In this document: piece by piece, positions 25,813 to 36,766 of the stretch
Layout of the letters: each line of letters begins with the position of its first letter
How positions within the stretch are numbered: position 1 is the stretch's first letter
Assembly (NCBI RefSeq): GCF_000264905.1
Contig: NW_006763133.1
Location: 2,366,329 to 2,430,328 of the forward strand
Origin: Stereum hirsutum FP-91666 SS1
Lineage: Eukaryota; Basidiomycota; Agaricomycetes; Russulales; Stereaceae
DNA: 64,000 nt
Direction of reading: 5' to 3'
Notes under the pieces: model-generated
The model's database searches: none
What the model saw: the letters and a program-made list of their open reading frames with translations, nothing else
What the model was told of the DNA's origin: nothing
Made by a program: the position numbers and the translations under genes

Positions 25813-26188
25813 CTTGAAGTTGGACCTGCTCGAGGGAGAGGTGAGCGCACAACTATGAAGGCCCTGGCGGGCTTAAAACGACTCCTTCGCGTATATATAC
25901 GGACAAGCGCTCGGATAAGACGAATATTTCTATATCCTTCATGCTATTAGATGCTCCTGGGCCACGATTGACGCTCTCCTCGACATCCCCGTGCCAGTGC
26001 AGCTGTCGTCGTCGACGCACGTTCGTGCATTGTTCCTGCCCCTGCACTGGTAGTAGCACATGCTCTGGTCCAACTATGGTCTTGTCCATCAGAACACTAA
26101 CCCCGCTCGTGCGATTCGCCAGAAACGGCTGGGCGTATAACGCCGGCGGGCCCGTCGTTCAACAGTCTTGCTTTGGTCTTTGTCCACC
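25813..26188. promoter_or_regulatory. Divergent promoter of acid phosphatase (-) and multicopper oxidase (+)
   Basis: 376 bp between two genes for surface enzymes. A TATA-like tatatatac lies at about 25891-25900, 80-90 bp upstream of the phosphatase start. No PHO-type CACGTG or copper-response motif was recognised. Confidence 0.45.
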
Positions 26189-29004
26189 ATGTCGAAGAAT
26201 GGGTCCGGTCTTGACATCCATTACTTGCCTCTTCATGTTCGAAGAAGAGATCGCAACTCGTGTGCATGTCTTGCCGGGCTCATTCTGGCTTCTGCTGTCG
26301 TTCTGATGCTTGCTCTGGAATTCGGACTGGATCTAGGATTGAGACACGACATCGGATCTTCATTGGAGAATGATGCACAAAATTCTGTCGTTTCGCTGGA
26401 TCAGCTCGTAAACAGCTCGCAGTTTACACTCGACCCATCGTTCTCTGTATCCTCAATACCCACTACTCGATATTACAATTGGACCGTGTCCCTAGTTAAT
26501 GCAGCTCCGGTCGGTATAGTCAAGGTATACGCTCTTTCTTCTAAAGGGTTTAAACTATGCTGAAGAGGAAATCAGCCTATGGTTGTAATAAACGGTGCGT
26601 TACCCATGTAGCGATTGTGGGTCGTGGCGCCTAATACAATTGTTGAATAGGAATGTCTCCTGGACCTGTTATTGAAGCCAACAGCGGAGATCGAATCATC
26701 GTATGCACTGCATTTCTACTGATTGATGTACAGGAGCAATAAAAACACTCTCTGTTCTGCTCTAGGTCCGCGTCAATAACGATATGTCTAACGAGTCTAC
26801 GTGAGACTGAAATAATTGGATGCTGTTTTCGCCCTGTCTGACCTTTCATTCGTAGAACTATTCACTGGCACGGTAGATATCACAGCCTTCGCCTAGAACT
26901 ATCTCTGATCTATCAGCAGGTTTATACCAAAACGGAACGTCGTGGATGGACGGGACCAATGCTATCTCGCAATGTGGCATTCCACCGGGCGAGACTATGA
27001 CCTATAATTTCACTCTTGAAGACTGGGTTGGGACGACCTGGTACCAGTACGTGCCGGTGTTTAACGTGAAACTTGATCAACAACAAGTTTGACTTATGTG
27101 CTTCCGAATAGCGCCCACTGCAGTACCATGTACAGGTACGTCCCGGCAACACCTTATCTTTCGAGTTATCCAGATACCTAGACTGTCATTGTAGCGATGG
27201 CTTAGTTGGTCCCATCGTGGTATATTCCCCCAATGAAACTGTGCCGTCATCCGATCAAGATCTCATTGTGCAGCTCTCGGATATCTACAACACCTGGTCC
27301 CCGACTCTTCTTTCTGGGTACCTCTCAGTACGTGATTTGGAAGTTTCCCCTATATTTGTCTTTAATGTTTGTTCTACTCTGGCCAGAACAATGACATTGA
27401 GGTTGCGTCAGAACCTGTTCCCGACGCCGGTACCATCAACGGAATTGGGCAATTCACAGATTGTGCAGCATACGCTGATCAGCCTTGTGACGGTCATGGA
27501 TCGTACTTTAACTTCACTCTAGCAGCGAACAAGACGTACGTATCCTTCATCATAGCTATTCTCATCGAGCCCAAACTCATATACTTCATTACCGTTCAGG
27601 TATCGACTCCGTCTGATTAACTCTGGATCTTTTGCTCCTATCCGCTTCTCGGTAGACTCGCATGTCCTCACCGTCATTGAGGCAGACGGTACACCCGTGG
27701 AGCCGCTGAAAGTCTCTTCAGTTAGCCTCCAGGTTGCCCAGAGATATTCCGTCCTTCTCCGTACAAACCAAACAGCCGATGCCTACTGGATGCGAGCTGT
27801 CTTGGACGAGAGCATGTTTGCCTATACCAAGTAAGCGCTATGTTTGGTGTATCCACGCAGAGGCTCATACTTATATGTACGTCAGCCATGCGTTGCATGG
27901 AACGATTCTGGGCGTCGTCCGCTATGACGGTGTACCGAATGGCATGATGCCCAATTCATCTTTGGCATCATCTAATCCTGGCACGGGGACCAGCGCCTCC
28001 GACCTCGATACCTCTAGGCTCGTCCCCGCAGACGCCATCGACGCACCGTCAACTGCTAGTATTAGCATACCGTGGACGTTCTCGATACAGAGAACGTGGA
28101 ATCAGAACTGGCGGTCGTTCATCAATTTGACGAGCTGGGAACCGTTAGGGTCTGGCCAAGCGACGCTCATCAGCGCGACGGCGGTGAATGCGTCAACAGG
28201 TGTGCAATCGTTTGATGGGTGAGTCTTCGCTGTTCTGTACTTCGGATACTTCATCATGATCATGGGCATTTCATCTCAGAGACCAGCTCATAACGACGTT
28301 TGAAGACATCCAAGTAGTGGATTTTGTGATCAACAATCTAGATGACGGAGGTGAACACGACTTCTCTTCTACATTTGACGCCACATTGATTCTAATTGAC
28401 CATCAGACCATCCCTTCCATCTGTAAGTCTGCAGCACTCTTACTATTCCCACTGCATAATTCAGCACAATCCACCTATAGCCATGGCTACAAGCCGTGGA
28501 TAATGGGCTCTGGAGTCGGACGATATATAGGGACACCGCTCAACAGCACGAACCCAATGAGGTGCGTCGATCCTCACTAGACACAAGCTTGCGGACTGAA
28601 CAGACGACGGCCAACGTTCTGCAGAAGAGACACGTTCCTCGTCCCTGCTTTCTCCTGGATTGTCGTCCGCATCATAACAGATAACCCTGGTTATTGGGCA
28701 TGTGCGTATCCGCCTTTGTTTCTACTTCCGATGCTGGATGCGGTGTTGACATATCGCCCGATCCGCCCTTGCATCTACCAATCACCGTTCAGTTCATTGT
28801 CATGTTGCATGTGCGTGACACTCTTTTTCAAATCGGTGTCCGAACGACTCATCTAAACTTTTCTCCTGGTCAGGGCATATGGCTGCCGGCGGTCTGTTCC
28901 AGGTGGCGGTCCAGCCTTCAAAACTTAAGTCCTCCACATTCCCGGACGATATTGTACAACAGTGCACGGCGGCGTTGACCAACGGGATTACTACAGTTGG
29001 ATGA
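26189..29004 (+). CDS. Laccase-like multicopper oxidase with N-terminal membrane anchor
   Basis: Three-cupredoxin oxidase. The N-terminus (MSKNGSGLDIHYLPLHVRRR) leads into one hydrophobic helix (ACLAGLILASAVVLMLAL), so it is anchored at its N-terminus rather than carrying a cleaved signal. All copper ligands are visible after splicing: TTIHWHG, TWYHAHCSTMYSDG, DHPFHLHGYKPW (split by an intron) and FHCHVAWHMAAGG (split by two introns), ending QCTAALTNGITTVG, stop TGA at 29002. A junction AG/A at about 28562 and 28625 gives the family sequence NPMRRDT. No Fet3-type ferroxidase acidic residue follows the second His pair (SDG in place of ED), which favours a laccase-like role. The type-1 axial position appears to be Gly. 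About 15 introns and 640 residues. Confidence 0.9.
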
Positions 29005-29182
29005 TCGCTTGTATTAAACACATCTGTATCATGATACGTCTGCAAAATTTGTAGTTTTCATGTCCAAGATTTTTGCGGTCTGCGTACGTGTGTTTTACAT
29101 CAAAAGATCAACCCAACCCCGAGCACTCTACAAGAAAAAATACAGCATTGAGGCTTCGTCTTGACTCGTTCCCATCTCACGG

Positions 29183-30625
29183 TCACCGTACGATCTCCTT
29201 CGCTCCGATGGTTCCAGTCCTCCCGCCTACACCGAATGTGAGTGCGATGTTACCGAGATCCTGGTCTGTCTTCTCAAGAAGGGTCCAACTTCGGCCGTCC
29301 ATCTTTTTGAGTGTGCATTCGACCTAGAAAGCCATTAATGCAACATCGATCTGAGTAGACACCCACGGTTTTTTGAGAAACCTACCTTTGTTCCATAGAA
29401 TTTGAAGCTAGATGCTTCTACGGAAATGGGCCCGAAGAGCACCAACGAACGAGTGAAGCGTTTTGAGCCGGGAAGGAACAAATCAAGGTGAATCTAGAAC
29501 GACAAAATGGAAAATTTACACAATTTGCTCGAACAAGCATGAAGGTGTGCCATACCTGATCTTGCTCAAATCTAACAACACTACGACTCGAGTCTGCTTG
29601 CTTGGCGAATACGGAAACGTGAACGGCGCTCGGGGTCTGGTAATGATCTATCCGGCAGTTGACGAGCTCTTCTTCATTCTGTGGGCAGATCAGGTCAGTA
29701 CATAGAGAAAAATCACACAAAGAAGACGTACCTCGTCTTCGTCAGATTTCTTTGGGACGAAAACGTGGCGACCCTTTTTACATCCCTCAATCTTCAAGAA
29801 CTCGTCAAACTCCAGCACTCGCCGCTTGCAGCAGAGGTATCCCTGTGATGTAAACGTTCGAGTAATGAATCACAGAGGAACACTGATCATTCATGGATCG
29901 TCTACCTTGCTTCCTTCATGGAATATTGGCTATCATGACGTGAGCAAAACGAACTCTCAATGAGATCAAGTCATGCGAGGGAAGACGTACACTTTGTGGG
30001 TGATACGTGCAGATGGCACCCTCTCCATCGCCCTTCCGGTTCTCTTCATCACTCACGTACTCGATGTCACAGCCGTTATGCTTGCATTTTGTACCAGGTG
30101 GAACCGGTGCATCCAAGTCGTCCTCGACTTCGGGAATAGGAGCCGGAGGGGCAGTGGCAGTAGCGATCGCAGGGGCTGGCGCGGATGCGGTGGGTGGCAC
30201 CGCAGAAGTATTGGAATACGTCTCTTTGCCGTTGCTCGATTCGGTCAGCTTCGCGTCCGAGGTCGTACTCGAAGGAACCTTTGGAGCTTCTTCTTTCACT
30301 GGTTCGGCACTGTGAGATCCTCGAGTGCAGCCCTGGTACAATCAGGATGACGCCGCAAGGCTATCCCATGGAAGACGTACAGTGATCTTCATGAACTCGT
30401 CAAACTCAAGCACCGGTTTATTAACCGTGTTACAACAAGACCAGGACTTCAGTCCTTCGTGAAAAACCTAAAATCATACGAAAGATGACGCGCTTGAGTA
30501 CTTGAAGGGCGTTAACGAGGACAATATTGACGCACCGGGCCACCAGGATGATAGATGCAGCTTCCATCGGGGTTGTTTTCGGGATCGAATTCCTGTTGGC
30601 AGCCTTTATGCGAGCACCGTGCCAT
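29183..30625 (-). CDS. CHORD and CS domain protein (CHORDC1/Rar1-like HSP90 co-chaperone)
   Basis: Two zinc-binding CHORD domains followed by a CS (p23-like) domain, the architecture of animal CHORDC1/melusin. [50 protein letters not shown] and FDEFMKI with GCTRGSH. An Ala/Pro/Thr linker follows, then [49 protein letters not shown] and CKKGRH. The CS domain covers [20 protein letters not shown] to [20 protein letters not shown]. It ends [12 protein letters not shown], stop TGA at 29183. All Cys and His of both modules are present. The family binds HSP90 and, in plants, SGT1; a role here is inferred. Start codon 100 bp from that of the divergent carrier-like gene. Confidence 0.9.
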
Positions 30626-30725
30626 ATTCGTGTCGAGCTGATGAAGTGAAGTGATAGATGGGAGTCGGGTTTATGTAGGTACAAGCAAGAAATACGAAAA
30701 GTTGCAGAATTCGAGAGAGTTCGAG
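30626..30725. promoter_or_regulatory. Very short (100 bp) bidirectional promoter, CHORD gene / carrier-like gene
   Basis: Only 100 bp separate the two start codons. No coding and no obvious motif; the 5' leaders of the two transcripts must be very short or overlap. Confidence 0.45.
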
Positions 30726-32329
30726 ATGGACGGTGCAGTTCAACAGCCGGCCGTTGCCGACGCGTCATCCTTACAGGATAGCGAGTGTGAATTCGAAGAC
30801 ACCCTGATTAATGTCTTTCCTACTGCCACCAAGGCAAAGCAGCTTGGACCGCCTTCGTTTCTCGGGCTTGTGTTCTTTCCCCTAACCTCTGGTTATTGCA
30901 CACGGCTCAGTTCCTTGCGATCCGCTGCCTGTCGGATTCGAATGTCGGAAGCCTCGGAGGATGGAGGAAAAGATGCTCAGGGCAATAATCTCTATGCGGC
31001 ATTGGCTCGCACTTTCACGCGTAGCGCTGCACTCTACTTTTCTCGCCCTGTTCGTTTGTTTCGCCCCAGCAAGAGTATGTTGCATTAGTTTTTTTTTGAT
31101 TATGTCTCTAGGATGATTGACAGTGGCTTGCGTTATTTGAGTTAGTGGATGGCATTCTTTGAAGGGAATTGCTACTCTTGAGGGCACCTCCCTCTCCCCG
31201 ACATTCGTCTCACAGCTCGTGAAGAGTCAAGGCGTACGTATTCTACTCTTTGCTTCAATAGTATGGGTACTCATCTATACATACGACACTTGAACCTGTC
31301 TTTTGCAGATCATGGTCATACCTAAACATTTCTTTCCTCCCCTCATAGTCAATGCTGCTCTCGGGACTGTCCTTTGGGCATCGTACGCCGAGGCCTCTAC
31401 CGCCCTTGAACCTTATCTTGGGACCAGCCCCGTCATGTTAGCAGCAAGCTCTGGAGCTGTAGCCGGAGGATGTCAAGCTCTTGTCGCCGCTCCCGTTGAG
31501 AACGTACGACATGCCATCGAACGTGGAACAATGACCGGAGGTGGATGGTCTCATGCCTGGCGAGAGGTCTTCCGAGGCCCCTTGGCTACTAGTTCTCCTG
31601 TAACGAAGCGGGATAAGAAAGAGGAGCTTCGCCAATTCAGAGCATGGTCACAAGAAGTCCGGGATATGGCAGGACGTGGATGGGAGGGTTGGGGCTGGGG
31701 CATTGCGAAAGTGCGTGACTGTCGATAATGTTTGATGCGGTGTATTGGTCTGACTATAAACCTGTCATGCATCAATCAGGATGTGTCTGGTGGGCTCTAC
31801 CACAATATCTTCCATCGAACCGTCTACTTACGATTGTGTATTGACCTACTTAGGATTTGCGGTCTTTTTTGCGATCTTTGAGGCCACCCGTCGGTTTGCC
31901 GGGAATATGAGGCTTTTGTCACAGTCCGCCTATCGATATCTCGGGCTTGATACCGACGATGAGCGCCGCTTTCGCCGACACTTCCCCCGCGTAGTCCACG
32001 GCCTCACTCTCGTCTCAGGAGGTGTAGTAGCTGGCTTGGCATACGAAGTGCTCAGCCGCCCATGGGATACCGCCCGCAGAGTCGTCTATCTGGATCGCGT
32101 CCGCACCAGAGCTAACCATGAACCCAAGCACTTCGCTCTCACAGCCGTCATTGAAAAGGCGCGCGATGACGGGGTTCTATCCTTCTTTCGCGATGCATCG
32201 TCCCCCAGCACGGAAACAGCACCTCCTCGACGGCGCATGTTGTACAATACTCTTCGCATAGTAGGCCGTGCGGGGCCTTGGGGCATAGGTTTCTTGGTAT
32301 GGGAAGCATTTGGTCCTGGTATTGCCTAG
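30726..32329 (+). CDS. Mitochondrial-carrier-like protein of unknown substrate
   Basis: Joined exons give a protein of about 450 residues. Segments are characteristic of a fungal mitochondrial carrier subgroup with weak repeat signatures: RPVRLFRPSK, SGWHSLKGIATLEG, PVMLAASSGAVAGGCQALVA, PVENVRHAIERG (carrier PxE/D-like motif), GWEGWGWGIAKD, GFAVFFAIFEATRR, TLVSGGVVAGLAYEVLSRPW (PWDTAR as second motif) and GPWGIGFLVWEAFG at the end. An intron at 31791-31854 restores the frame across KDVSGF. A splice at about 31078-31138 is needed for SKISGW. Start ATG 30726, stop TAG 32327. Location in the inner mitochondrial membrane and a transport role are inferred from the fold; no substrate contact residues could be assigned. 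Confidence 0.75.
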
Positions 32330-33955
32330 CCTTGAGGCAGTTCTATAGGTTGATCGTCTACCTTACAGCTCTCGTATACTGATTTGTGTAATGCGCGTGC
32401 CATATGCCCGCTATCACAGATGCAAACGTGAAGGCTCTCGGTGTGAAACTGACTGAAGTATTTTCTTGTCTCTATAAGTTGGGCGTGTTTCTGTTCCATG
32501 TATTGGTGTATCATCAATACAGCCCGTTGTGCGGCGTTTGGACACGGATTGGTACGTTGCACTCTCCTGTTCAGCTACCTGACAATCCACTCAGACCATT
32601 GCTCTTTCAGATGTTTGATTTAAAACTCCGCACAAGTACTAAGCTTCTTGAACCTTCTGATGATTCTACACTAGGACTGAGTTTGAAGCTCGATTTCAAT
32701 CCGCCAGATTTGGGGCGCGACCTGCTCACGTTCCTATTACCTTTCTTCTTCATGATTATGACCTTTTGGTGAAATGCATGAAAGATGACCTAGAATGACG
32801 TTGACTTGCGCCGTTAGCTTCTCGCCCTTCCAGGGACTGGCCTCTTCCACCCTGCCCTCAGAGAAGTCTCGGATTCTGTCAGATGTGCCACCTGATAGCC
32901 GCCCCAGTCGGCCGAGCTAGCGTTGGAAAAGTACGACGTGGATTCTTCCTTTCTGCTTTCGATTGTCGGGTACAATCTGCCAGAGTCATTTAATTTTGCC
33001 CGAAACGGTCAAGGTCCTGCACTTCTAAATCCTAATCAAATCTGCCTATTCTTGAAATAGACGAACATCGTAGACGGCTCATACGCTTTGAATAACTGCA
33101 TGTGACTGAGTGCCTTATCCTGACGGTGAATTTTGCTCTCTACAGGCTTGCTGCTGCGTTGAACAACGGAATACGCGTAGAATAGGCTCGCAGTTTCCTT
33201 CGCGTCTCTAGCACGAAGTTCTCATCGATACACCCTACTTTCCAGGGTTCTCTGCGCGGATGCGATGTACTTCTTCAAGTTCGGATGGCCATGTTCTTTG
33301 CAACATCATGTATCATGATCATGCTTTGCATGGTGCTCCAAGCAACGACCGGCGAGAACGCCTAAACTTTGATAGGCCGCGGAAGCTTGTGAATAATCGA
33401 TCTGTCGTACCCTCGGCGGCCTGCCGGAGTGCTGGCGAGACCACTTTTTACCGGTAGATTGGAGTCGAGCTATTAGTGCATCTCAGAACATCTCATTTGG
33501 ATCTCATCGACATCTTCAAAGCACTAAGCTTTAAATACGGTCCGAAATGTGGAATCTGTGCGTATCTCCTGTGCATATTTCATCTTCTGTCTCTGGGCTC
33601 GATGTTGGTCCTCGGGCCTAAAGTTCATAACCCCTCGATCGGGAGCACGCTGCGTGCCTTCGCAAGAGTAAGCGTCTTCGGTGCCTCATCTTTCGAAAGA
33701 GAACGTTCATCCTGTTGTATTTTCAAGTTGTGCTCGGTTTTTGTCAGCGCCCATCGAACCATATATCTTCGTGCGTTGGGGCCGGACGTATAGAAGGATA
33801 ATCGTACAGTATTGACAGTTTTCTTACAGATTGAGTTGATTGAGCATCACGGTGGGGGTGGCCAGCCGAGCACTCAACACCCTCAGTGTTCGTGATACTT
33901 GGTGTAGGCAAAAAAAATAGCGCCCGAAGCATTTGAGGAGTAATGTAGTTTGCTC
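32330..33955. other. Gene-poor stretch, possibly decayed coding sequence
   Basis: About 1.6 kb. Open plus-strand frames at 32404-32772 and 33476-33793 and a short hydrophobic reading near 33285-33360 (MAMFFATSC, MIMLCMVLQ) do not join into a gene and match no family I know. They may be remnants. The stretch adjoins the rearranged KDZ-associated gene. Confidence 0.35.
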
Positions 33956-33990
33956 TTATGTCAGGGTAAACATCAGAGTCGTTCGGTTAC

Positions 33991-35270
33991 CCATCAGACC
34001 AGTAGAACTCTCCGGCCCCTGGTAAATCCGAACCTCCCCTGTGTCCAGCACCTCGAACCACTCGTTCTCATCCATGTCCAGCAGCGCCTCTGTCTCATCT
34101 TCGTCTTCACCATGTCGGCTCACTCCTTTCGCCCGAGCACTCAACTGACGCAGTCGAAATATTGACTTTCCGCGTTCGATGTGAAGTGCCTCCATTGCGG
34201 AATGTTGAGGATCGGAGCACGTCATTGATCCTGCTGTGATGCGAGATGTACATCCGACGACGGCACAGATGTTGTGGTAGTCATCGTGAGCTTCACAGTA
34301 TCGCTTCTTGTTTCGGTTCCGAGGCAGCGCATTGAAGCAAGTGGGTTCGGCGCAACGGGGATGGCCCATGGTAAGACCGTCAACGACAACGACTTCGACT
34401 TTGGAATGAGCACGTCGTGAATGGGACATCTCGTGCATTCGTGCACAGTTAGTGGCCGATGTCCTATTGGAGCATCAATAGATATTCAAAGTCACCAGCG
34501 TGAAGGAATATTACCATGAAACTACTGTCAGGTCAATCCAAGCGTTTGCAAGTGTGCGCTCAACATACTGATGTTCGCCGACTTGAAGATGATCAGGGAC
34601 GCCTTCATAGTAGAGCCGTTGTCCATTACGAACGAGATAGTTATTGTGGTAGTTTGTACTACAGCCTTCAAGTTTATACGAGCATCAGAAACATAATAGC
34701 AATTCAAATAAGATAAGATTGCTACCTCGACAGTAATAATGGAAGTCCCAAGCAGGTAGTGCACCCTCGGACAGCGTGTATAACACTACACGTCGCGACT
34801 CAAGCTTTTTGCACGGTGCATCTTTTTGAAGGCATCCCTGAGTAGTGCAGCACCGGTTGGGGGGATAAAATGAGTGTTTGGCTGTAAGGCATCTGAGTAC
34901 TGTGTAATTTAATTCAATGCAACATAATGCACATACTGAGGCCCGTAGAATGACCATGATATTCGAATAGTTGGGATTCCTCCTTCTTGCGCTCTTCCGG
35001 TGTGGGCTCTGCCCATGCCACATCTCGTAAGATATCCCACAATCGGTTCACTGCAGCCTGAGTTGAACCGAGATAATTGACAAGAAAATCAACAATAGAT
35101 GGGGGAAGAACATCGGGTATCGTGTTGAAAGAGTCGCCGGCAGGTTGCAAGATGTCAATGTGCCGTCTGAGACGCGTACAGACTGAGAGGAATGAGATGA
35201 CTTGTGCAAGAGAAATAGGTCGCAGTTCGTCATGAGGTTGCGCGGCCAATAATAAAGTATGGAGTAACAT
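33991..35270 (-). pseudogene. 5' half of a KDZ-transposon-associated CxC5/CxC6 cysteine-cluster gene, cut off by inversion
   Basis: The start MLLHTLLLAAQPHDELRPIS is followed by VLPPSIVDFLVNYLGSTQAA, WAEPTPEERKKEE, FYPPNRCCTTQGCLQKDAPC, VVLYTLSEGALPAWDFHYYC, NYHNNYLVRNGQRLYYEGVP, and QYVERTLANAWIDLTVVSW. After an intron come MGHPRCAEPTCFNALPRNRN, KRYCEAHDDYHNICAVVGC and GSMTCSDPQHSAMEAL. This is the CxC5 then CxC6 pattern of proteins that accompany KDZ (Kyakuja-Dileera-Zisupton) transposases in mushrooms. Introns splice cleanly and I see no stop inside, so the break is recent or harmless. The last coding exon ends at a GT donor (33989-33990); beyond it the expected C-terminal half is missing on this strand and is found on the opposite strand at 35626-36264. 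Biochemical function of the family is unknown. Confidence 0.8.
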
Positions 35271-35472
35271 GGTATCGCTGGGTAGTCACAAGGAGAAATA
35301 AACGAGCGTGCACGGTACGGGTAGTAGGTACGGAGAAGTGGCTAAGTAGGAAAGGTGAGACTCGGACGATCGAAGGCGCCATGTGAACGGTCCGCGTCCG
35401 AGACCGGCTTCCGTGGCAGTCTCACTGACGGCTCAGATCTGACTCAACAGCCTAGACCGCCCAGGTGAGTCT

Positions 35473-35520
35473 GCGTGGAGAGTGGAGAGGAGTGGAGAGT
35501 GGAGAGTCGGAAAGCTGACC
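35473..35520 (+). repeat. Direct repeat copy A (TGGAGAG-rich, ends TCGGAAAGCTGAC)
   Basis: Purine-rich GTGGAGAG units followed by a 21-nt core (35499-35519) that is identical to 39157-39177. It lies about 200 bp upstream of the start of the inverted CxC5/CxC6 half gene. Confidence 0.6.
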
Positions 35521-35625
35521 TTCCTCGATACTCAGGGATTGCCAGCGCCCCGGGCAGACCCGGATACATGGATAACTTTGTGCCACAGTGGCCCACTTGG
35601 GCTCAAGGTTAGTTACTCAACTTAG

Positions 35626-36264
35626 ATCAAGCAGATGAGGAGTCAGTTCGATGTGAAGGCAAGTCTGAGACGGGGAACAAGAAGATCAAAGCGCAGTTTA
35701 CTCGGCAAAGGACGCACAACGAGCAGATCATGTCGCGCCCATGTGGAGTTATTGTTGCACGAGCAACATTGAACAGTGCAGAGGGTGTTGGCAGCGTTAC
35801 CGTGGGTCTCAACATCCATGCATTGATGCCTGTACTAATTCTATGCACAGGACATGATCAAGCACGTTTACACCCGTCCGCGCGCACGCAAAATCAACCA
35901 CGTCATATACGACTCTGCCTGCATTGCTCGGCGTCTGGAGAAGGTAAAAGACGATCCTTGGTGGCAGGACATCGGCCTGACTGTCGACACATTCCACTTC
36001 AAGTGCAAACACAAGGAAACAGATGTCGACTGCCAACGCTACTGTAATCCAGCTGACTACCCAGAGCTCGTAGATGGAGACAGCTGGTTCTTTAACTCTT
36101 CGATAGCGGAGCAGACAAACTCTTGGTTTGGTGGATACAATTCCATTGTTCGTGAGATGCGATCGACGAAGTATAATTACTTCCTCGATGAAGTGATTCT
36201 GCGACGGAATGCCGCCCTTGTACACAAACTCGAAGCAGAAGGACGGATATTTTACTTTACCTAG
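35626..36264 (+). pseudogene. 3' half of the KDZ-associated CxC5/CxC6 gene, on the opposite strand to its 5' half
   Basis: After a good acceptor (CAACTTAG, ending 35625) the frame reads DQADEESVRCEGKSETGNKK, AQFTRQRTHNEQIMSRPCGV and IVARATLNSAEGVGSVT. An intron follows (35803-35852), then HVYTRPRARKINHVIYDSAC, DIGLTVDTFHFKCKHKE, CNPADYPELVDGDSWFFNSS, AEQTNSWFGGYNSIVREM and YFLDEVILRRN, ending IFYFT with TAG at 36262. These are the standard C-terminal motifs of the same family as the minus-strand half gene at 33991-35270. No promoter or start codon belongs to this half. It is scored as a fragment because an inversion separated it from its 5' half. Confidence 0.8.
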
Positions 36265-36343
36265 TTGCCCTGGTATACTCCTCTCTTTCTCACCATACCA
36301 CTACCATCCCTACTATTCTATACGCCTCCACACTGCTATCTCC

Positions 36344-36469
36344 ACACCCTTTTGGCCGTTTTTGTGCGAAGTTCTGGATGTGTACAAAGTTCTTGGTGAT
36401 GCAGCTCACGCGTGAGCTGCTCCCGTGGGAAAACACCCTTTTGGTCGTTCTTGTACGAAGTTCTTGATG
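36344..36469. repeat. Imperfect repeat pair flanking a 20-bp perfect palindrome
   Basis: A 37-nt unit at 36344-36380 (starts ACACCCTTTTGG, ends TTCTGGATG) recurs at 36433-36469 with four differences, 89 bp apart. A partial third copy (TGTACAAAGTTCTTGG) lies at 36381-36400. Between them 36401-36420 is a perfect palindrome, GCAGCTCACGCGTGAGCTGC. It lies directly downstream of the KDZ-associated 3' fragment. Confidence 0.6.
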
Positions 36470-36766
36470 CTACCTCACCTCAACACCGACTGCCTTTGAG
36501 AAAGCTTGCCAGGTGTATCAGTGGGAATTGAGACAAACATAGATGGTGGTTGTGCTCACGAACGTTGCGAGCAGACGCGTTGTGAGCGCTTGCGACGAAG
36601 TGACGCGTCGCTGGTGCCACACCATTGACATAATTGGCGAACTACGAATAGATTAAAAATAGAGAGCCGTATACATGCGTAGGACGACATGACATATCAA
36701 GGAGCTACACATATCAAGAGGGGGACGTAACACAAAAGAAAGGAAGAATAGATGGGCGTATACCGT

